DNA from: an uncultured SAR86 cluster bacterium
GTDB lineage: Bacteria; Pseudomonadota; Gammaproteobacteria; Magnimaribacterales; D2472
Assembly (NCBI GenBank): GCA_902517505.1
Contig: CABYCL010000002.1
Coordinates: 65,941-112,336 of the forward strand
DNA: 46,396 bases
Reading direction: 5' to 3'
Shown: positions 8,292 to 17,441 of the stretch, piece after piece
Numbering within the stretch: position 1 is the first letter of the stretch
Layout: each line of letters begins with the position of its first letter
The notes under the pieces: model-generated
What the model was told of the DNA's origin: nothing
The model's database searches: none
Seen by the model: only the letters and a program-made list of their open reading frames with translations
Translations under genes and position numbers: made by a program

Positions 8292-10193
8292 TTAATAATC
8301 ATCGCTAATGTTGTCGTCGCCGGATGTAGCATAGTGAGATTTAGCTTTGAATGGTGTATCTGAGCTAGAGGTTTCAGATCCATGATATCCTTGATCAGCT
8401 GGCATATAAAAAGTTAACCCTGGATACTCATAAAAAGTATGAGCATGTTCTGATCCACCTTGAGAATTTAAATATACTTTATATGTATAACCAGACGCAC
8501 CTTTAAATGGGCCGGTTGCGACAGTTCCTTTAACTTGAAGCGCACTAGTTACACTTGTTGTATCAATATTTGCTTGAGTAAACGAAGTTACTTTTACAAT
8601 TTTACCTTGTGAATACATTCCTGAGTGAAAATCACAATAGGGATATAAAGTATCAGGTGTTGATGAGCTTACCGTTAATGTCATAGTATCTTGATTCCAT
8701 CCTTCTGCGGTTCCAATTTGACCTGAATCAGTACTCGTAGCATTTTGAACAGTAGACATCTTAAACGGATGACTTGATGTTACAGCAGTCGTTGCTTCGA
8801 ACTTAATTACATCACCTTCTTTTACATAAATAATAAATTCTGTATCAGAGGGATTAATATTATCTACCAGATAATTCACACTTCCATTATTTGAAAGAGT
8901 GTAGTTCATGTTATTAAGGTTTGATTCGTTATCGGTTATTGTTCCCCCATTCCATGTAGTATCATCATTAATCCAATCTATTGTATTAAAAACTAATTTA
9001 TCTAATTCAGCTGAGGTAGCTGTTCCACTCATCACAGCACTCATAAGAGTAGCAAGCTCAGACACACCAACTTGCATGAAATGCGAATGTGAATTAGAGG
9101 AGTTAGCATTTATTTTTTGCATGTAAGCAGATATGCCTGAGGATAAATCAATTAATTGTTGACTAGAAGGTGTAAAATCAGTGTCATAATTTGTTAAAAG
9201 ATCTTTTATAAAGGTAGTATCGCCAAGAGATGTCTCTGTTGTTGATCTCCCAATGATCGCATCAGCAACCCTATTACCAGCACTTCCAGTGGTAGATGTA
9301 TGAATAGCTTCCAATACCTTGCCTAAAACAGCCAACTGCGTATTAATAACTGCTACTTTATTGCTAGCAGCATTATCGAGATTAGCATATGGATTATCAA
9401 ATCTAATCATAAATGATGGATCAATTCCTAATTTTGTTTTGAAAGTATCATAATCAGTATTATTGTCCTCATTCATAATTTCACTAATAACAGATATGAC
9501 TACATTTTGATCAGTAACAGGTTGACCCAGGGCAAGACTATCGCCCTCACCAAATTGAAGATTTGTAACAGGGTCAAATCCACCTTCACCACGAAGGACC
9601 CCAGTAGTGCCTGAGTCAACTGTTAATGAAAAAGTTCCGTCTTGTGAAGTTGAAGTTGTATATTGAGCTCCAGTACAGTTTCCAGCTTCTACTTGAATAC
9701 ATATAGTTGCACCTTGAACTGGACCTGCAGCAACTAGTGTGCCATCGAAACCTTCTGTTGTCTCATCATCTGATGTATCGTTTATGACTGTAACCATAAA
9801 ACTTTCTGAATCAGTTAGTGAGCCATCAGAGACTGTTGCTGTAACTTCATAAACATTGTCAGAGTTAGAATCAGATGGATTTTCAAAGTCTGGTGCTGAG
9901 TTGAATGTTACAACACCACTAGAAGAAACACTCATAAGAGCGCTATCTGTTCCGGATAAAGAGTAGGTTAGTGTGTCACCATCTGAATCAGATGCTGAAA
10001 TTGTAAATGCAGAAGTTTGATTTTCTTCAACAGAAATACTAAATACGGTGTTTGTGATTGTGGGTGCACTGTTAGTTGGAGTTGGAGGAGTATATGTATC
10101 ATCGTAACCACCTCCACCGCCACCACCTCCACCGCCACATGAGGCAATGACAAAAAAACTAGATAACAGAACAATCCTATTTAAAGTGTTCAT
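8292..10193 (-). CDS. Lipoprotein with cadherin-like domain and cupredoxin-like copper site
   Basis: 633 residues. Type II signal peptide with lipobox VIASC (Cys19), followed by ten consecutive glycines as a flexible tether. Residues ~40-138 form a cadherin-like repeat (DSDGDTLTYSLSG, FENPSDSN, VTATVSDG). The middle (150-440) is helical and unassigned. Residues ~445-540 look like a cupredoxin: a beta-rich segment with His475 (SSHPFKM) and YPYCDFHSGM supplying Cys520, His523 and Met526, the four ligands of a type 1 copper centre. The C-terminus (545-633) has a YHGSE motif and an acidic end. Start: ATG with TAGGAG 6 nt upstream. Probably surface or periplasmic, in electron transfer or copper binding; the partner is unknown. 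Transcribed alone, with the terminator at 8240-8266. Confidence 0.8.
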   Translation of the reverse strand: MNTLNRIVLLSSFFVIASCGGGGGGGGGGYDDTYTPPTPTNSAPTITNTVFSISVEENQTSAFTISASDSDGDTLTYSLSGTDSALMSVSSSGVVTFNSAPDFENPSDSNSDNVYEVTATVSDGSLTDSESFMVTVINDTSDDETTEGFDGTLVAAGPVQGATICIQVEAGNCTGAQYTTSTSQDGTFSLTVDSGTTGVLRGEGGFDPVTNLQFGEGDSLALGQPVTDQNVVISVISEIMNEDNNTDYDTFKTKLGIDPSFMIRFDNPYANLDNAASNKVAVINTQLAVLGKVLEAIHTSTTGSAGNRVADAIIGRSTTETSLGDTTFIKDLLTNYDTDFTPSSQQLIDLSSGISAYMQKINANSSNSHSHFMQVGVSELATLMSAVMSGTATSAELDKLVFNTIDWINDDTTWNGGTITDNESNLNNMNYTLSNNGSVNYLVDNINPSDTEFIIYVKEGDVIKFEATTAVTSSHPFKMSTVQNATSTDSGQIGTAEGWNQDTMTLTVSSSTPDTLYPYCDFHSGMYSQGKIVKVTSFTQANIDTTSVTSALQVKGTVATGPFKGASGYTYKVYLNSQGGSEHAHTFYEYPGLTFYMPADQGYHGSETSSSDTPFKAKSHYATSGDDNISDDY

Positions 10194-10426
10194 AAATTCT
10201 CCTATGATTTATATGCCGGGCGTCCGTAAAATGTAAGAACAGTTTGTGCCCAAACTAACCAAATTTACAGCAAAGCGACTTGATGTAGTACATTTAACAA
10301 TAAATACTTACAGTATGTCAAAATATTTATAAATCCTTTTAAAACAAGCGTTTAATCAATTAATTTTTTGTAGTTTTACTACTTTAATCTTTCTTTTCAG
10401 ATAAAAAATAATCATAATTTTTTAGT

Positions 10427-10511
10427 TGGTGCCCCATATCTGAGTCGAACAGATACTCCCTGAGGAACGCGATTTTGAATCGCGCGCGTCTACCAATTCC
10501 GCCAATGGGGC
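10427..10511 (-). tRNA. tRNA-Leu (anticodon CAA)
   Basis: 85 nt on the minus strand including an encoded CCA (10427-10429). Acceptor stem GCCCCAT/ATGGGGC, anticodon stem CGCGA/TCGCG around loop TTCAAAA giving anticodon CAA, and the long variable arm typical of class II tRNA-Leu (CGTTCCTCAGGGAGT region), then a T-arm with TTCGACT. Reads the UUG leucine codon. Confidence 0.96.
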
Positions 10512-10521
10512 TAGCCGAGCA

Positions 10522-10550
10522 TTGTAGCCAAGTATTATCTATTTTAAAAT
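10522..10550 (+). promoter_or_regulatory. Putative queA promoter
   Basis: -35-like TTGTAG (10522-10527), 17-nt spacer and -10-like TAAAAT (10545-10550). The predicted start site is only about 3 nt upstream of the queA ATG at 10560, so the mRNA would be nearly leaderless; no Shine-Dalgarno is seen. A minus-strand -10-like TACAAT for tRNA-Leu lies at 10526-10521, so the divergent promoters would overlap. Confidence 0.45.
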
Positions 10551-10559
10551 CTGCAACTC

Positions 10560-11576
10560 ATGAAAACTTCTGATTTTGACTATAACTTGCCAGAGGAGCT
10601 TATTGCTGAGTATCCACTTGAATCAAGAAGTTCAAGCAGACTGCTTATTTATAATAATGAAATAGAGCATAAATTTTTTAAAGATATTCTAGATTATTTT
10701 GATGAGGGTGATTTATTAGTTTTAAACAATACCTCAGTCATTCCAGCAAGAATATTTGGTAAAAAAGATTCAGGTGGTCAAGTGGAAGTGATGCTTGAAA
10801 GGTTCATGGAAAATAACAACGCTCTTGTTCAAATCAAATCAGGTAATAGCCCAAAGATTGGCACAAGAATCTTCATAGAAAACTATGAAACCATGTGCGT
10901 TGATAGAAAAGATAATTTTTTTATTCTTAAATTTAAAGATGATCCAGTAGAAGTCTTTAATAGTATTGGTCATATCCCGCTTCCTCCATACATAAAAAGA
11001 ATAGACGAAGAATTAGATAAATTAAGATATGCAACAGTATATGAAAATAAAGATTTACAAAATTCTGTAGCTGCTCCAACTGCTGGGCTTCATTTTGATG
11101 AGGAGCTATTGGATAAAATCAAAAAAAAGGGACTTAATATAGCAAACATCAATTTAAGTGTTGGAGCTGGAACCTTCCAACCAGTTAAGGTGGATGAAAT
11201 AAAGGACCATGATATTCATGAAGAATTTGTAGAGGTAGAACCAGACATCATAGATAAAGTTATAAAAACTAAGGCAAAAGGAAAAAAAGTAATTGCTGTT
11301 GGGACTACAGCCACCCGAGCTCTTGAAACGGCGCTATTAAGCAACGATAAAGGTTTCAAAGGTTATACAAAACTTTTTATATATCCTGGATTTGAATTTA
11401 AGGCTGTTGATCTTTTGATAACAAACTTTCATTTACCCAAGTCTTCTTTATTAATGCTTGTCTCAGCTTTTGTTGGTTTTAAAAATATGAAGAATATATA
11501 TCAAATAGCAATTGAAAAAAAATATAGGTTCCTTTCTTATGGGGATGCTATGCTTTTGAAAAAAAATGAAATTTAA
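10560..11576 (+). CDS. queA: S-adenosylmethionine:tRNA ribosyltransferase-isomerase
   Basis: QueA transfers and isomerises the ribosyl moiety of SAM onto preQ1 in tRNA to make epoxyqueuosine. 338 residues, close to E. coli QueA (356). Family motifs: [16 protein letters not shown] at the N-terminus, [15 protein letters not shown] near 53-67, [14 protein letters not shown] near 169-182, [13 protein letters not shown] near 199-211, and [10 protein letters not shown] near 247-256, then [13 protein letters not shown]. The gene overlaps tgt by 11 nt. The product of Tgt (preQ1-tRNA) is its substrate, so the adjacent pair forms one pathway step after another. Confidence 0.97.
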   Translation: MKTSDFDYNLPEELIAEYPLESRSSSRLLIYNNEIEHKFFKDILDYFDEGDLLVLNNTSVIPARIFGKKDSGGQVEVMLERFMENNNALVQIKSGNSPKIGTRIFIENYETMCVDRKDNFFILKFKDDPVEVFNSIGHIPLPPYIKRIDEELDKLRYATVYENKDLQNSVAAPTAGLHFDEELLDKIKKKGLNIANINLSVGAGTFQPVKVDEIKDHDIHEEFVEVEPDIIDKVIKTKAKGKKVIAVGTTATRALETALLSNDKGFKGYTKLFIYPGFEFKAVDLLITNFHLPKSSLLMLVSAFVGFKNMKNIYQIAIEKKYRFLSYGDAMLLKKNEI

Positions 11577-12681
11577 AACTAATAATTTTGCAGAAATTGC
11601 AAGAGAATCTGAGATTAACACTTTTAGAGGAATCATACATACTCCTGCTTTTATGCCAGTTGGTACAAATGGAACTGTTAAAGGACTAACAGTTGATGAT
11701 CTTAACGAAACTAACTCAGAGATTATTTTAGGTAATACTTTTCATCTTATGTTAAGGCCCGGAGATGAATTAATAAAAGATCAAGGTGGACTTCATAAAT
11801 TTATAAACTGGGAAAAACCTATATTAACTGATTCCGGGGGTTTTCAAGTTTGGAGTTTAGGAGATCTAGCTAAGATTTCTGAAGAAGGCGTTAAATTTAG
11901 CTCCCCATATGATGGAAAAAAAATATTTATGAAACCAGAGGACTCAATAATGATTCAAGAAAATCTTGGTTCAGATATCATTATGGCCTTTGATGAATGT
12001 ACTAATTATCCGTCAAGTCATGAAGAGGCAAAAACATCAATGGAGCTTTCTATGAGATGGGCAAAAAGATGTAAGGCTGCTCATAAATCTCAATCTGCTT
12101 TATTTGGAATTGTTCAGGGTGGAATGTATAAAGATTTAAGAGAAGATTCACTAAATAGATTACTAGACATTGATTTTGATGGGATTGCACTTGGTGGCTT
12201 GAGTGTTGGGGAGTCAAAACAAGAAAAAACTGAAATACTAGAATTCATGTCTGATAAGTTGCCAAAAGATAAACCAAGGTATCTTATGGGGGTTGGAACA
12301 CCAGAGGATATCGTTGAGGCTGTTAGGTACGGGATTGATATGTTTGATTGTGTTTTACCAACAAGAAACGCAAGGAATGGTCAATTATTTACCTCTGAGG
12401 GTGTTATAAATATAAGAAATGCAGAATATAAAGATAGTGATGAGCCTATAGATAAAAATTGTAATTCCAAGGTATCTCAGAATTATAGTAGGGCATACCT
12501 TAATCATTTGCATAGAACCAATGAAATGCTCGGATCTATGCTCGCGACATATCATAATATTTATTATTATCAATCTTTAATGAAAGACATTAGAAATGCA
12601 ATAAAAGATAATTTATTCGCGAAGTTCTTAAAAGACTTTTATAATAGACGAAATTTAGATATGCCCAGTGGGCCAATATAG
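11566..12681 (+). CDS. tgt: tRNA-guanine transglycosylase with degraded zinc site
   Basis: Exchanges G34 for preQ1 in tRNAs with GUN anticodons. 371 residues, the family length. Substrate and catalytic motifs are intact: [12 protein letters not shown] with the general acid/base Asp near residue 89, GGLSVGESK near 209, and the nucleophile Asp in [13 protein letters not shown] near 263. Oddity: the structural zinc site, C302-x-C304-x2-C307...H333 in E. coli, reads Cys299-x-Ser301-x2-Ser304...His330 here, so two of four ligands are serine. The surrounding residues ([15 protein letters not shown]) are well conserved, so the protein is not decaying generally. Overlaps queA by 11 nt; yajC follows after 8 nt. 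Confidence 0.95.
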   Translation: MKFKTNNFAEIARESEINTFRGIIHTPAFMPVGTNGTVKGLTVDDLNETNSEIILGNTFHLMLRPGDELIKDQGGLHKFINWEKPILTDSGGFQVWSLGDLAKISEEGVKFSSPYDGKKIFMKPEDSIMIQENLGSDIIMAFDECTNYPSSHEEAKTSMELSMRWAKRCKAAHKSQSALFGIVQGGMYKDLREDSLNRLLDIDFDGIALGGLSVGESKQEKTEILEFMSDKLPKDKPRYLMGVGTPEDIVEAVRYGIDMFDCVLPTRNARNGQLFTSEGVINIRNAEYKDSDEPIDKNCNSKVSQNYSRAYLNHLHRTNEMLGSMLATYHNIYYYQSLMKDIRNAIKDNLFAKFLKDFYNRRNLDMPSGPI

Positions 12682-12689
12682 GATTTATT

Positions 12690-12986
12690 ATGGAAGGAGC
12701 AGCACCCTCACTTTTCTCGCCACTACTTTTCTTAGGTTTTTTATTGCTATTTATGTATATAGTAATAATCAGACCGCAAAATAAAAGAAATAAAGAAATC
12801 AATGAAATGCTTTCAAATCTTGATATAGGAGCAGAAGTTATAGCTGCTAGTGGGATTATTGGAAAAGTTAAAGCTATTAAAGGAGAATATATCTCACTTG
12901 AAGTAAGTGATAATGTTGTTTTTAAACTTCAGAAGTCGGCTATTGCAAACATTCTTCCAAAAGGCACTATTGATTCAATTAAATAG
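12690..12986 (+). CDS. yajC: Preprotein translocase accessory subunit YajC
   Basis: Single-pass inner-membrane protein that associates with SecDF and SecYEG. 98 residues, normal length is about 110. Hydrophobic segment at residues ~8-30, then the family signature IIRPQNKRNKE, a cytosolic beta-rich domain with GAEVIAASGIIGKVKAIKGEYISLEVSDNV. Sits 8 nt after tgt and 5 nt before secD, the classical tgt-yajC-secD-secF order. Confidence 0.96.
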   Translation: MEGAAPSLFSPLLFLGFLLLFMYIVIIRPQNKRNKEINEMLSNLDIGAEVIAASGIIGKVKAIKGEYISLEVSDNVVFKLQKSAIANILPKGTIDSIK

Positions 12987-12991
12987 ATAAA

Positions 12992-14848
12992 GTGAATAAA
13001 TTTTCAATATACCAATATTTATTAATACTAGTTATATTGATAGTGGGCTCAATTTATGCGCTTCCAAATTTATATCCAACTCAACCATCTATTCAAGTTG
13101 CATATACAGATTCAGGCAGGTCAGCAGACCAGTCATTATTGAACGATTTAGAAAATATTCTTGAAGAGTCAAATACCGAATATGAAGATATCTTTTTGCG
13201 TGAAAATAAAATAGTAATTAAATTTCAGGATGTTGATACTCAATTAAGTTCAAAAACTGTTTTACAAAATGCTTTATTAGATAGGGTGATTATTGCTCTT
13301 TTTTTAGAGCCAGCAACTCCACAATGGCTTAAAGACCTTGGAGCTAATCCTGTAAAGTTAGGACTTGATTTATCTGGTGGAGTCCATTTTCTTCTTGAGG
13401 TTGATATTGACACAGCTCAACAGGGAAGACTTGAATTATTATTAGATACATATAGAAAATCTTTTAAAGAGGACAGAATAAGATTTGATAAATCATCAAT
13501 TAAAGACTTAAAGCTTAATTTTGAATTCTCAGATAACGAAAGTTACAACAGAGGGCTTAAAAGATTTAGAGATGACAGCCCAGTAATTAATGGAGTTCAA
13601 TACATCATTACAGAAAAACCAAGTAGCAATTTACTTATGCTTGAATATTCTGACATTGCATTGAGAGAAATTAGAGATTACGCAGTTGGACAAAACTTAA
13701 TTACATTAAGAAATAGGGTAAATGAGCTTGGTGTTTCAGAGCCTATAGTCCAACGACAGGGATCAAACAGAATTGTTGTACAACTTCCTGGTGTTCAAGA
13801 TCCCACAGCTGCTAAAAAAATTATTGGTAAAACTGCTAATTTAGAATTTAGACTTGAAGCAAATACAAGAACCTCTCCATTAAGAAAAGAAGAATTTAGT
13901 TTTAAAGAAAATGAATTCCAAACCGCCTTTCTTGAAAAAGCGGTAGTTGTTTCTGGTGACAGGGTGACAAATGCTAGTACTGGGTTTGATGAAAGTGGTT
14001 TTTCTCAAGTTAATATCACTCTTGATATGGAAGGTGGAAGAGCCATTCAAAAAGCAACCTCTGGAAATATTGGAAGGCGACTTGGCGTTCTTTTCGTAGA
14101 GCAAAAAACAAAGTCTGAGCTAGTAACTAATCCAGAAGGCAAAAATGTTATTGAACAAACATCATACATAGAAAAAAAGATAATAAGCCTTGCTACTGTG
14201 CAAGCAGTTTTAGGAACAAGTTTTAGAATTACAGGAGTAGGGTCTCCTGCTGAGGCAAGTGAGCTTGCCTTGTTATTAAGAGCTGGTGCACTTGCAGCGC
14301 CAATGAAATTTGTTGAAGAAAGAACTGTTGGCCCTAGCTTGGGTAAAGAAAACATTGAGCTAGGAATGAAATCAATAATGATTGGTTTTTCTTTAGTAGT
14401 GCTGTTTATGATTTTTTATTACAGAATATTTGGATTGGCAGCAAATATATCATTGATAATTAATTTGGTATTGATTACGGGAATTATGTCATTACTTGGA
14501 GCATCCTTAACATTACCTGGTATGGCAGGCATCGTTTTAACAGTTGGCATGGCCGTTGATGCGAATGTTTTGATATTTTCACGTATCAGGGAGGAACTTA
14601 AAGAAAAAGATCCTCAAACGGCAATAAGAGATGGCTTCTCAAGAGCATTTGTAACAATTTTTGATGCAAATGTAACAACGTTAATAACAGCTTTAATTTT
14701 ATACATTATTGGAACCGGCCCTGTAAAAGGATTTGCCATAACGTTATCCATTGGAATAATAACTTCAATGTTTACAGCGATTATGTGTACAAGAGCAATG
14801 GTTAATTTGGTATATGGCAATAAAAATATTCAGGTGTTAAAAATATAA
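12992..14848 (+). CDS. secD: Protein translocase subunit SecD
   Basis: SecD with SecF uses the proton gradient to pull secreted proteins across the inner membrane. 618 residues, matching E. coli SecD (615). TM1 at ~8-26; the large periplasmic P1 region contains LGLDLSGGVHFLLEVD (D1 motif, near 127-142) and RNRVNELGVSEPIVQRQGSNRIVVQLPGV; TM2-TM6 occupy the C-terminal third, with the conserved TM4 motif GMAVDANVLIFSRIREE near 511-527. Start is GTG 12992. The last base of the stop overlaps the secF ATG. Confidence 0.97.
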   Translation: MNKFSIYQYLLILVILIVGSIYALPNLYPTQPSIQVAYTDSGRSADQSLLNDLENILEESNTEYEDIFLRENKIVIKFQDVDTQLSSKTVLQNALLDRVIIALFLEPATPQWLKDLGANPVKLGLDLSGGVHFLLEVDIDTAQQGRLELLLDTYRKSFKEDRIRFDKSSIKDLKLNFEFSDNESYNRGLKRFRDDSPVINGVQYIITEKPSSNLLMLEYSDIALREIRDYAVGQNLITLRNRVNELGVSEPIVQRQGSNRIVVQLPGVQDPTAAKKIIGKTANLEFRLEANTRTSPLRKEEFSFKENEFQTAFLEKAVVVSGDRVTNASTGFDESGFSQVNITLDMEGGRAIQKATSGNIGRRLGVLFVEQKTKSELVTNPEGKNVIEQTSYIEKKIISLATVQAVLGTSFRITGVGSPAEASELALLLRAGALAAPMKFVEERTVGPSLGKENIELGMKSIMIGFSLVVLFMIFYYRIFGLAANISLIINLVLITGIMSLLGASLTLPGMAGIVLTVGMAVDANVLIFSRIREELKEKDPQTAIRDGFSRAFVTIFDANVTTLITALILYIIGTGPVKGFAITLSIGIITSMFTAIMCTRAMVNLVYGNKNIQVLKI

Positions 14849-15762
14849 TGAATATTAGATTTAAATTCATGAAATACAGGAAAATAGCTAGTCTAATTTC
14901 AATATCTTTATTTATTATTTCTGTTTTATCTTTAGGCTTAAGAGGTCTAAGTTTGGGTTTAGATTTTAGTGGAGGTACTTTAATAGAAGTTTCATACGAA
15001 TCTCCTGTTTCTCTAGAATCAATTAGAAATAGTTTAGAAGAAAATGGATATCCTGATTCACAAGTTGTAAATTTTGGCACTAACTTAGATGTGCTTATAA
15101 AAGTTGCTGATCAAAGTGGTAATAGCTCGGTTGGAGAACAAATATTTAATATTCTTAACAATCAAGAAACCACAATTGAATTAAAGAGAGTTGAATTTGT
15201 TGGCCCCCAAGTAGGAGATGAACTAAGAGATCAAGGTGGACTTGGTATGGTTGTAGCTTTATTTATGATACTTATGTACGTTGCTTTTAGGTTTCAATAT
15301 AAGTTTGCTCTTGGTGCTGTAACTGCTTTGGCTCATGATGTTGTGATAATACTTGGGTTGTTCTCAATTTTTGGTTGGGATTTTGATCTAACAGTTTTAG
15401 CAGCACTTCTGGCAGTTATAGGTTATTCCTTAAATGATACGATAGTTGTATCAGACAGAATAAGAGAGAATTTTAGAACTGAGAGAGTTCTTGAACCAAT
15501 AGACTTGATTGATTTATCTTTAAATCAGACTCTAGGCAGAACTTTGGTTACATCATTTACGACATTACTAGTTCTATTCGCATTATTTATTTTTGGTGGA
15601 GAGCTAATTAAAGGGTTTAGTTTAGCCTTGATAATTGGAGTTTTAATAGGAACCTATTCTTCAATATACGTAGTTGCAAATATGTTAATGTCTTTAACAT
15701 TAACTCAAGACGATCTTGCCTTACCAGAACCAGAAGGGGCGGATTTTGATGGAATGCCTTAA
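14848..15762 (+). CDS. secF: Protein translocase subunit SecF
   Basis: Partner of SecD. 304 residues versus 323 in E. coli. TM1 near 14-33, then the D1-like motif LGLDFSGGTLIEVSYE (~34-49), a short periplasmic domain, and five further TMs including the TM4 motif AVIGYSLNDTIVVSDRIREN near 190-209. Starts on the last base of the secD stop. The 3' end is convergent with suhB and overlaps it by 4 nt, so that the two stop codons on opposite strands share bases. Confidence 0.97.
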   Translation: MNIRFKFMKYRKIASLISISLFIISVLSLGLRGLSLGLDFSGGTLIEVSYESPVSLESIRNSLEENGYPDSQVVNFGTNLDVLIKVADQSGNSSVGEQIFNILNNQETTIELKRVEFVGPQVGDELRDQGGLGMVVALFMILMYVAFRFQYKFALGAVTALAHDVVIILGLFSIFGWDFDLTVLAALLAVIGYSLNDTIVVSDRIRENFRTERVLEPIDLIDLSLNQTLGRTLVTSFTTLLVLFALFIFGGELIKGFSLALIIGVLIGTYSSIYVVANMLMSLTLTQDDLALPEPEGADFDGMP

Positions 15763-16547
15763 GCTTTAAAATACGGTTTTACAGATTTTAAAATCGATTT
15801 ATATATCTTTGATGCCGATGCAATTATATTATTTCCTTCTAAGAATTTTGGATCACCATTGAAATTACTAACTAATGCTCCGCCTTCTTGAGCAATTAAA
15901 GCTCCAGCAGCAATATCCATTAAGTCTTTATCGTAAGCCCAGGTGCCATCTAATCTCCCAGCTCCAACATATGAAAGATCTAGAGACAAACATCCACTTT
16001 CTCGCATATTAAGCTTTTGATTGGATAACTCTTTATATGATTTTTCAAAATCATACTCATCAACTTTATTTGATTTTGAAAAGGACAGAATAGATTCTTC
16101 TAAATTGTTTTGTTTACTAGATCTAATCTTATTATTATTTAGATTTGCGCCACCACCAGAATATGCTGAAAACTCTTCTCTTCTAATTGGATCAATTATC
16201 ACTGCTGATGTAACAACATTATCAATTACAGAACACAAAGAGATAGAAAAGTGTGGGTAACCATTTAGAAAGTTTTCTTTGCCATCAATAGGCTTCAATA
16301 CCCATGTTAGGTTTGAATTATTAATAACATGACCTTGTTGACTGCTTAAGAAATTATCCTCTTGATGAAATTTTTGGATTTCTTCAAACACAAGATCTTC
16401 AACCCTTCTTTCGATTGCTTTCAGATAGCCTTCAGGACCACCTTTTGAAGCCTCAAGGCTATGAACTTTTTTTACAGCAAATTCTAGCTCAGCCGCACCT
16501 TTTCGAGCAGCCAACTGGTTTACATTTAACAAAGCTTGTTTTGACAT
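15759..16547 (-). CDS. suhB: SuhB / inositol monophosphatase-family protein lacking metal ligands
   Basis: 262 residues, the length of E. coli SuhB (267). The fold markers are present: NFLNGYPHFSISLCSVID, LDLSYVGAGRLDGTWAYDKDLMDIAAGALIAQEGGALVSNF. The key IMPase metal motif WVIDPLDGTTNF reads WVLKPIDGKENF, so the first Asp (E. coli D84) is Lys85 and the Thr is Lys90; D88 is kept. The upstream EE-S-G segment (E. coli E67) reads SSQQG, with no Glu. D of the late WD motif is kept as MD. This suggests no phosphatase activity. E. coli SuhB also acts in the Nus complex for rRNA antitermination, and the divergent suhB/trmJ arrangement is the same here, so orthology is likely. Start: ATG with TACAAT 6 nt upstream and no Shine-Dalgarno. 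Confidence 0.8.
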   Translation of the reverse strand: MSKQALLNVNQLAARKGAAELEFAVKKVHSLEASKGGPEGYLKAIERRVEDLVFEEIQKFHQEDNFLSSQQGHVINNSNLTWVLKPIDGKENFLNGYPHFSISLCSVIDNVVTSAVIIDPIRREEFSAYSGGGANLNNNKIRSSKQNNLEESILSFSKSNKVDEYDFEKSYKELSNQKLNMRESGCLSLDLSYVGAGRLDGTWAYDKDLMDIAAGALIAQEGGALVSNFNGDPKFLEGNNIIASASKIYKSILKSVKPYFKA

Positions 16548-16553
16548 GTCGCT

Positions 16554-16576
16554 ATTGTAATAGAAATGAGGATAAT
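16554..16576. promoter_or_regulatory. Back-to-back -10 elements for suhB and trmJ
   Basis: Minus strand: TACAAT at 16559-16554, exactly 6 nt before the suhB ATG. Plus strand: GATAAT at 16571-16576, exactly 6 nt before the trmJ ATG. Both spacings predict transcription starting at the A of the start codon. No convincing -35 boxes and no ribosome binding sites are seen. Confidence 0.5.
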
Positions 16577-16582
16577 AGTTAT

Positions 16583-17308
16583 ATGAGTTTGCAAACTAAT
16601 TTAATAAATATAGTTTTAGTAGATACCATTCATCCTGGAAACATAGGCTCTGTTGCAAGAGCTATGAAAACAATGGGTTTAAAAAGATTATCTTTAGTTA
16701 ACCCAAGAGTTTTTCCTTCTGGAGAATCCAATGCGCTAGCTGGAAATGCCACAGATGTTCTTGAAAATGCAAAGATTTTTACTTCAATAAAAGATGCAAT
16801 AATGGATAGCACCTTTGTTTATGCAACATCTTCAAGGGATAGGTCTATTCAATGGCCATTGATGGATGCAGAAGCTGCTGCAATAGATATTTGCGAAGAA
16901 GTAGGCTCAAAAAAAGAAGTTTCAATTATTTTTGGAAAAGAGGATAGGGGGCTTACGAATGATGAGCTTGAGTTAGCAAATAAATTAATAGAAATACCTG
17001 CAAATCCCGAATACCCAGTTCTTAATTTAGCTATGTCTGCTCAGATTATTTCTTATGAGATTCTTAAGGCATCATCAATAAATCAAAATAAGGAATGGAG
17101 AGACTATCCTGAGGTTAATTCAAAGCAACTACAGATGTTAATTGATCATTTTATAGAGACAGCAATTGATATTGATGTAATAGATCCTGATAACCCAAAG
17201 AAGATTATTTCTAGGATCAAAAGAATGTTTACAAGACTCCAGCCTGATGAAATGGAGGCAAGTTTTATGAGAGGTTTTTTATCGGGAATTAAGAAAAAAT
17301 TAAAATAA
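16583..17308 (+). CDS. trmJ: tRNA (cytidine32/uridine32-2'-O)-methyltransferase TrmJ
   Basis: SPOUT-class methyltransferase that makes Cm32/Um32 in tRNA. 241 residues from ATG 16583, matching E. coli TrmJ (246); the longer reading frame upstream runs antisense through suhB and is not real. Motifs: NIVLVDTIHPGNIGSVARAMKTMGL at 8-32, SLVNPR, and the knot motifs IIFGKEDRGLTNDEL near 115-130 and IPANPEYPVLNLAMSAQIISYE near 139-160. The C-terminal extension with FTRLQPDEMEASFMRGFLSGI is typical of TrmJ. Divergent from suhB as in E. coli. Confidence 0.95.
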   Translation: MSLQTNLINIVLVDTIHPGNIGSVARAMKTMGLKRLSLVNPRVFPSGESNALAGNATDVLENAKIFTSIKDAIMDSTFVYATSSRDRSIQWPLMDAEAAAIDICEEVGSKKEVSIIFGKEDRGLTNDELELANKLIEIPANPEYPVLNLAMSAQIISYEILKASSINQNKEWRDYPEVNSKQLQMLIDHFIETAIDIDVIDPDNPKKIISRIKRMFTRLQPDEMEASFMRGFLSGIKKKLK

Positions 17309-17315
17309 ATATGCT

Positions 17316-17343
17316 TTGATAATCTTTTATGATTCCATATAAT
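17316..17343 (+). promoter_or_regulatory. Promoter of tRNA-Glu
   Basis: -35 TTGATA (17316-17321), 16-nt spacer and consensus -10 TATAAT (17338-17343). Predicted start about 6 nt before the mature tRNA-Glu 5' end at 17356. Confidence 0.75.
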
Positions 17344-17355
17344 ACAACCCATCCT

Positions 17356-17431
<76 letters not shown>

Positions 17432-17441
17432 ATTTACTAAG

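Noticed and set aside
9968-10174. 68-residue minus-strand frame inside the lipoprotein gene.
   Set aside because: Shadow frame over the lipoprotein signal and glycine codons; no start site or family likeness.
10208-10236. Minus-strand TTACAT-17-TATAAA upstream of the copper-like lipoprotein.
   Set aside because: The predicted start would lie inside the Shine-Dalgarno, so it is not a good promoter fit.
16415-16582. Upstream extension of trmJ.
   Set aside because: Runs antisense through suhB; TrmJ conservation begins at ATG 16583.
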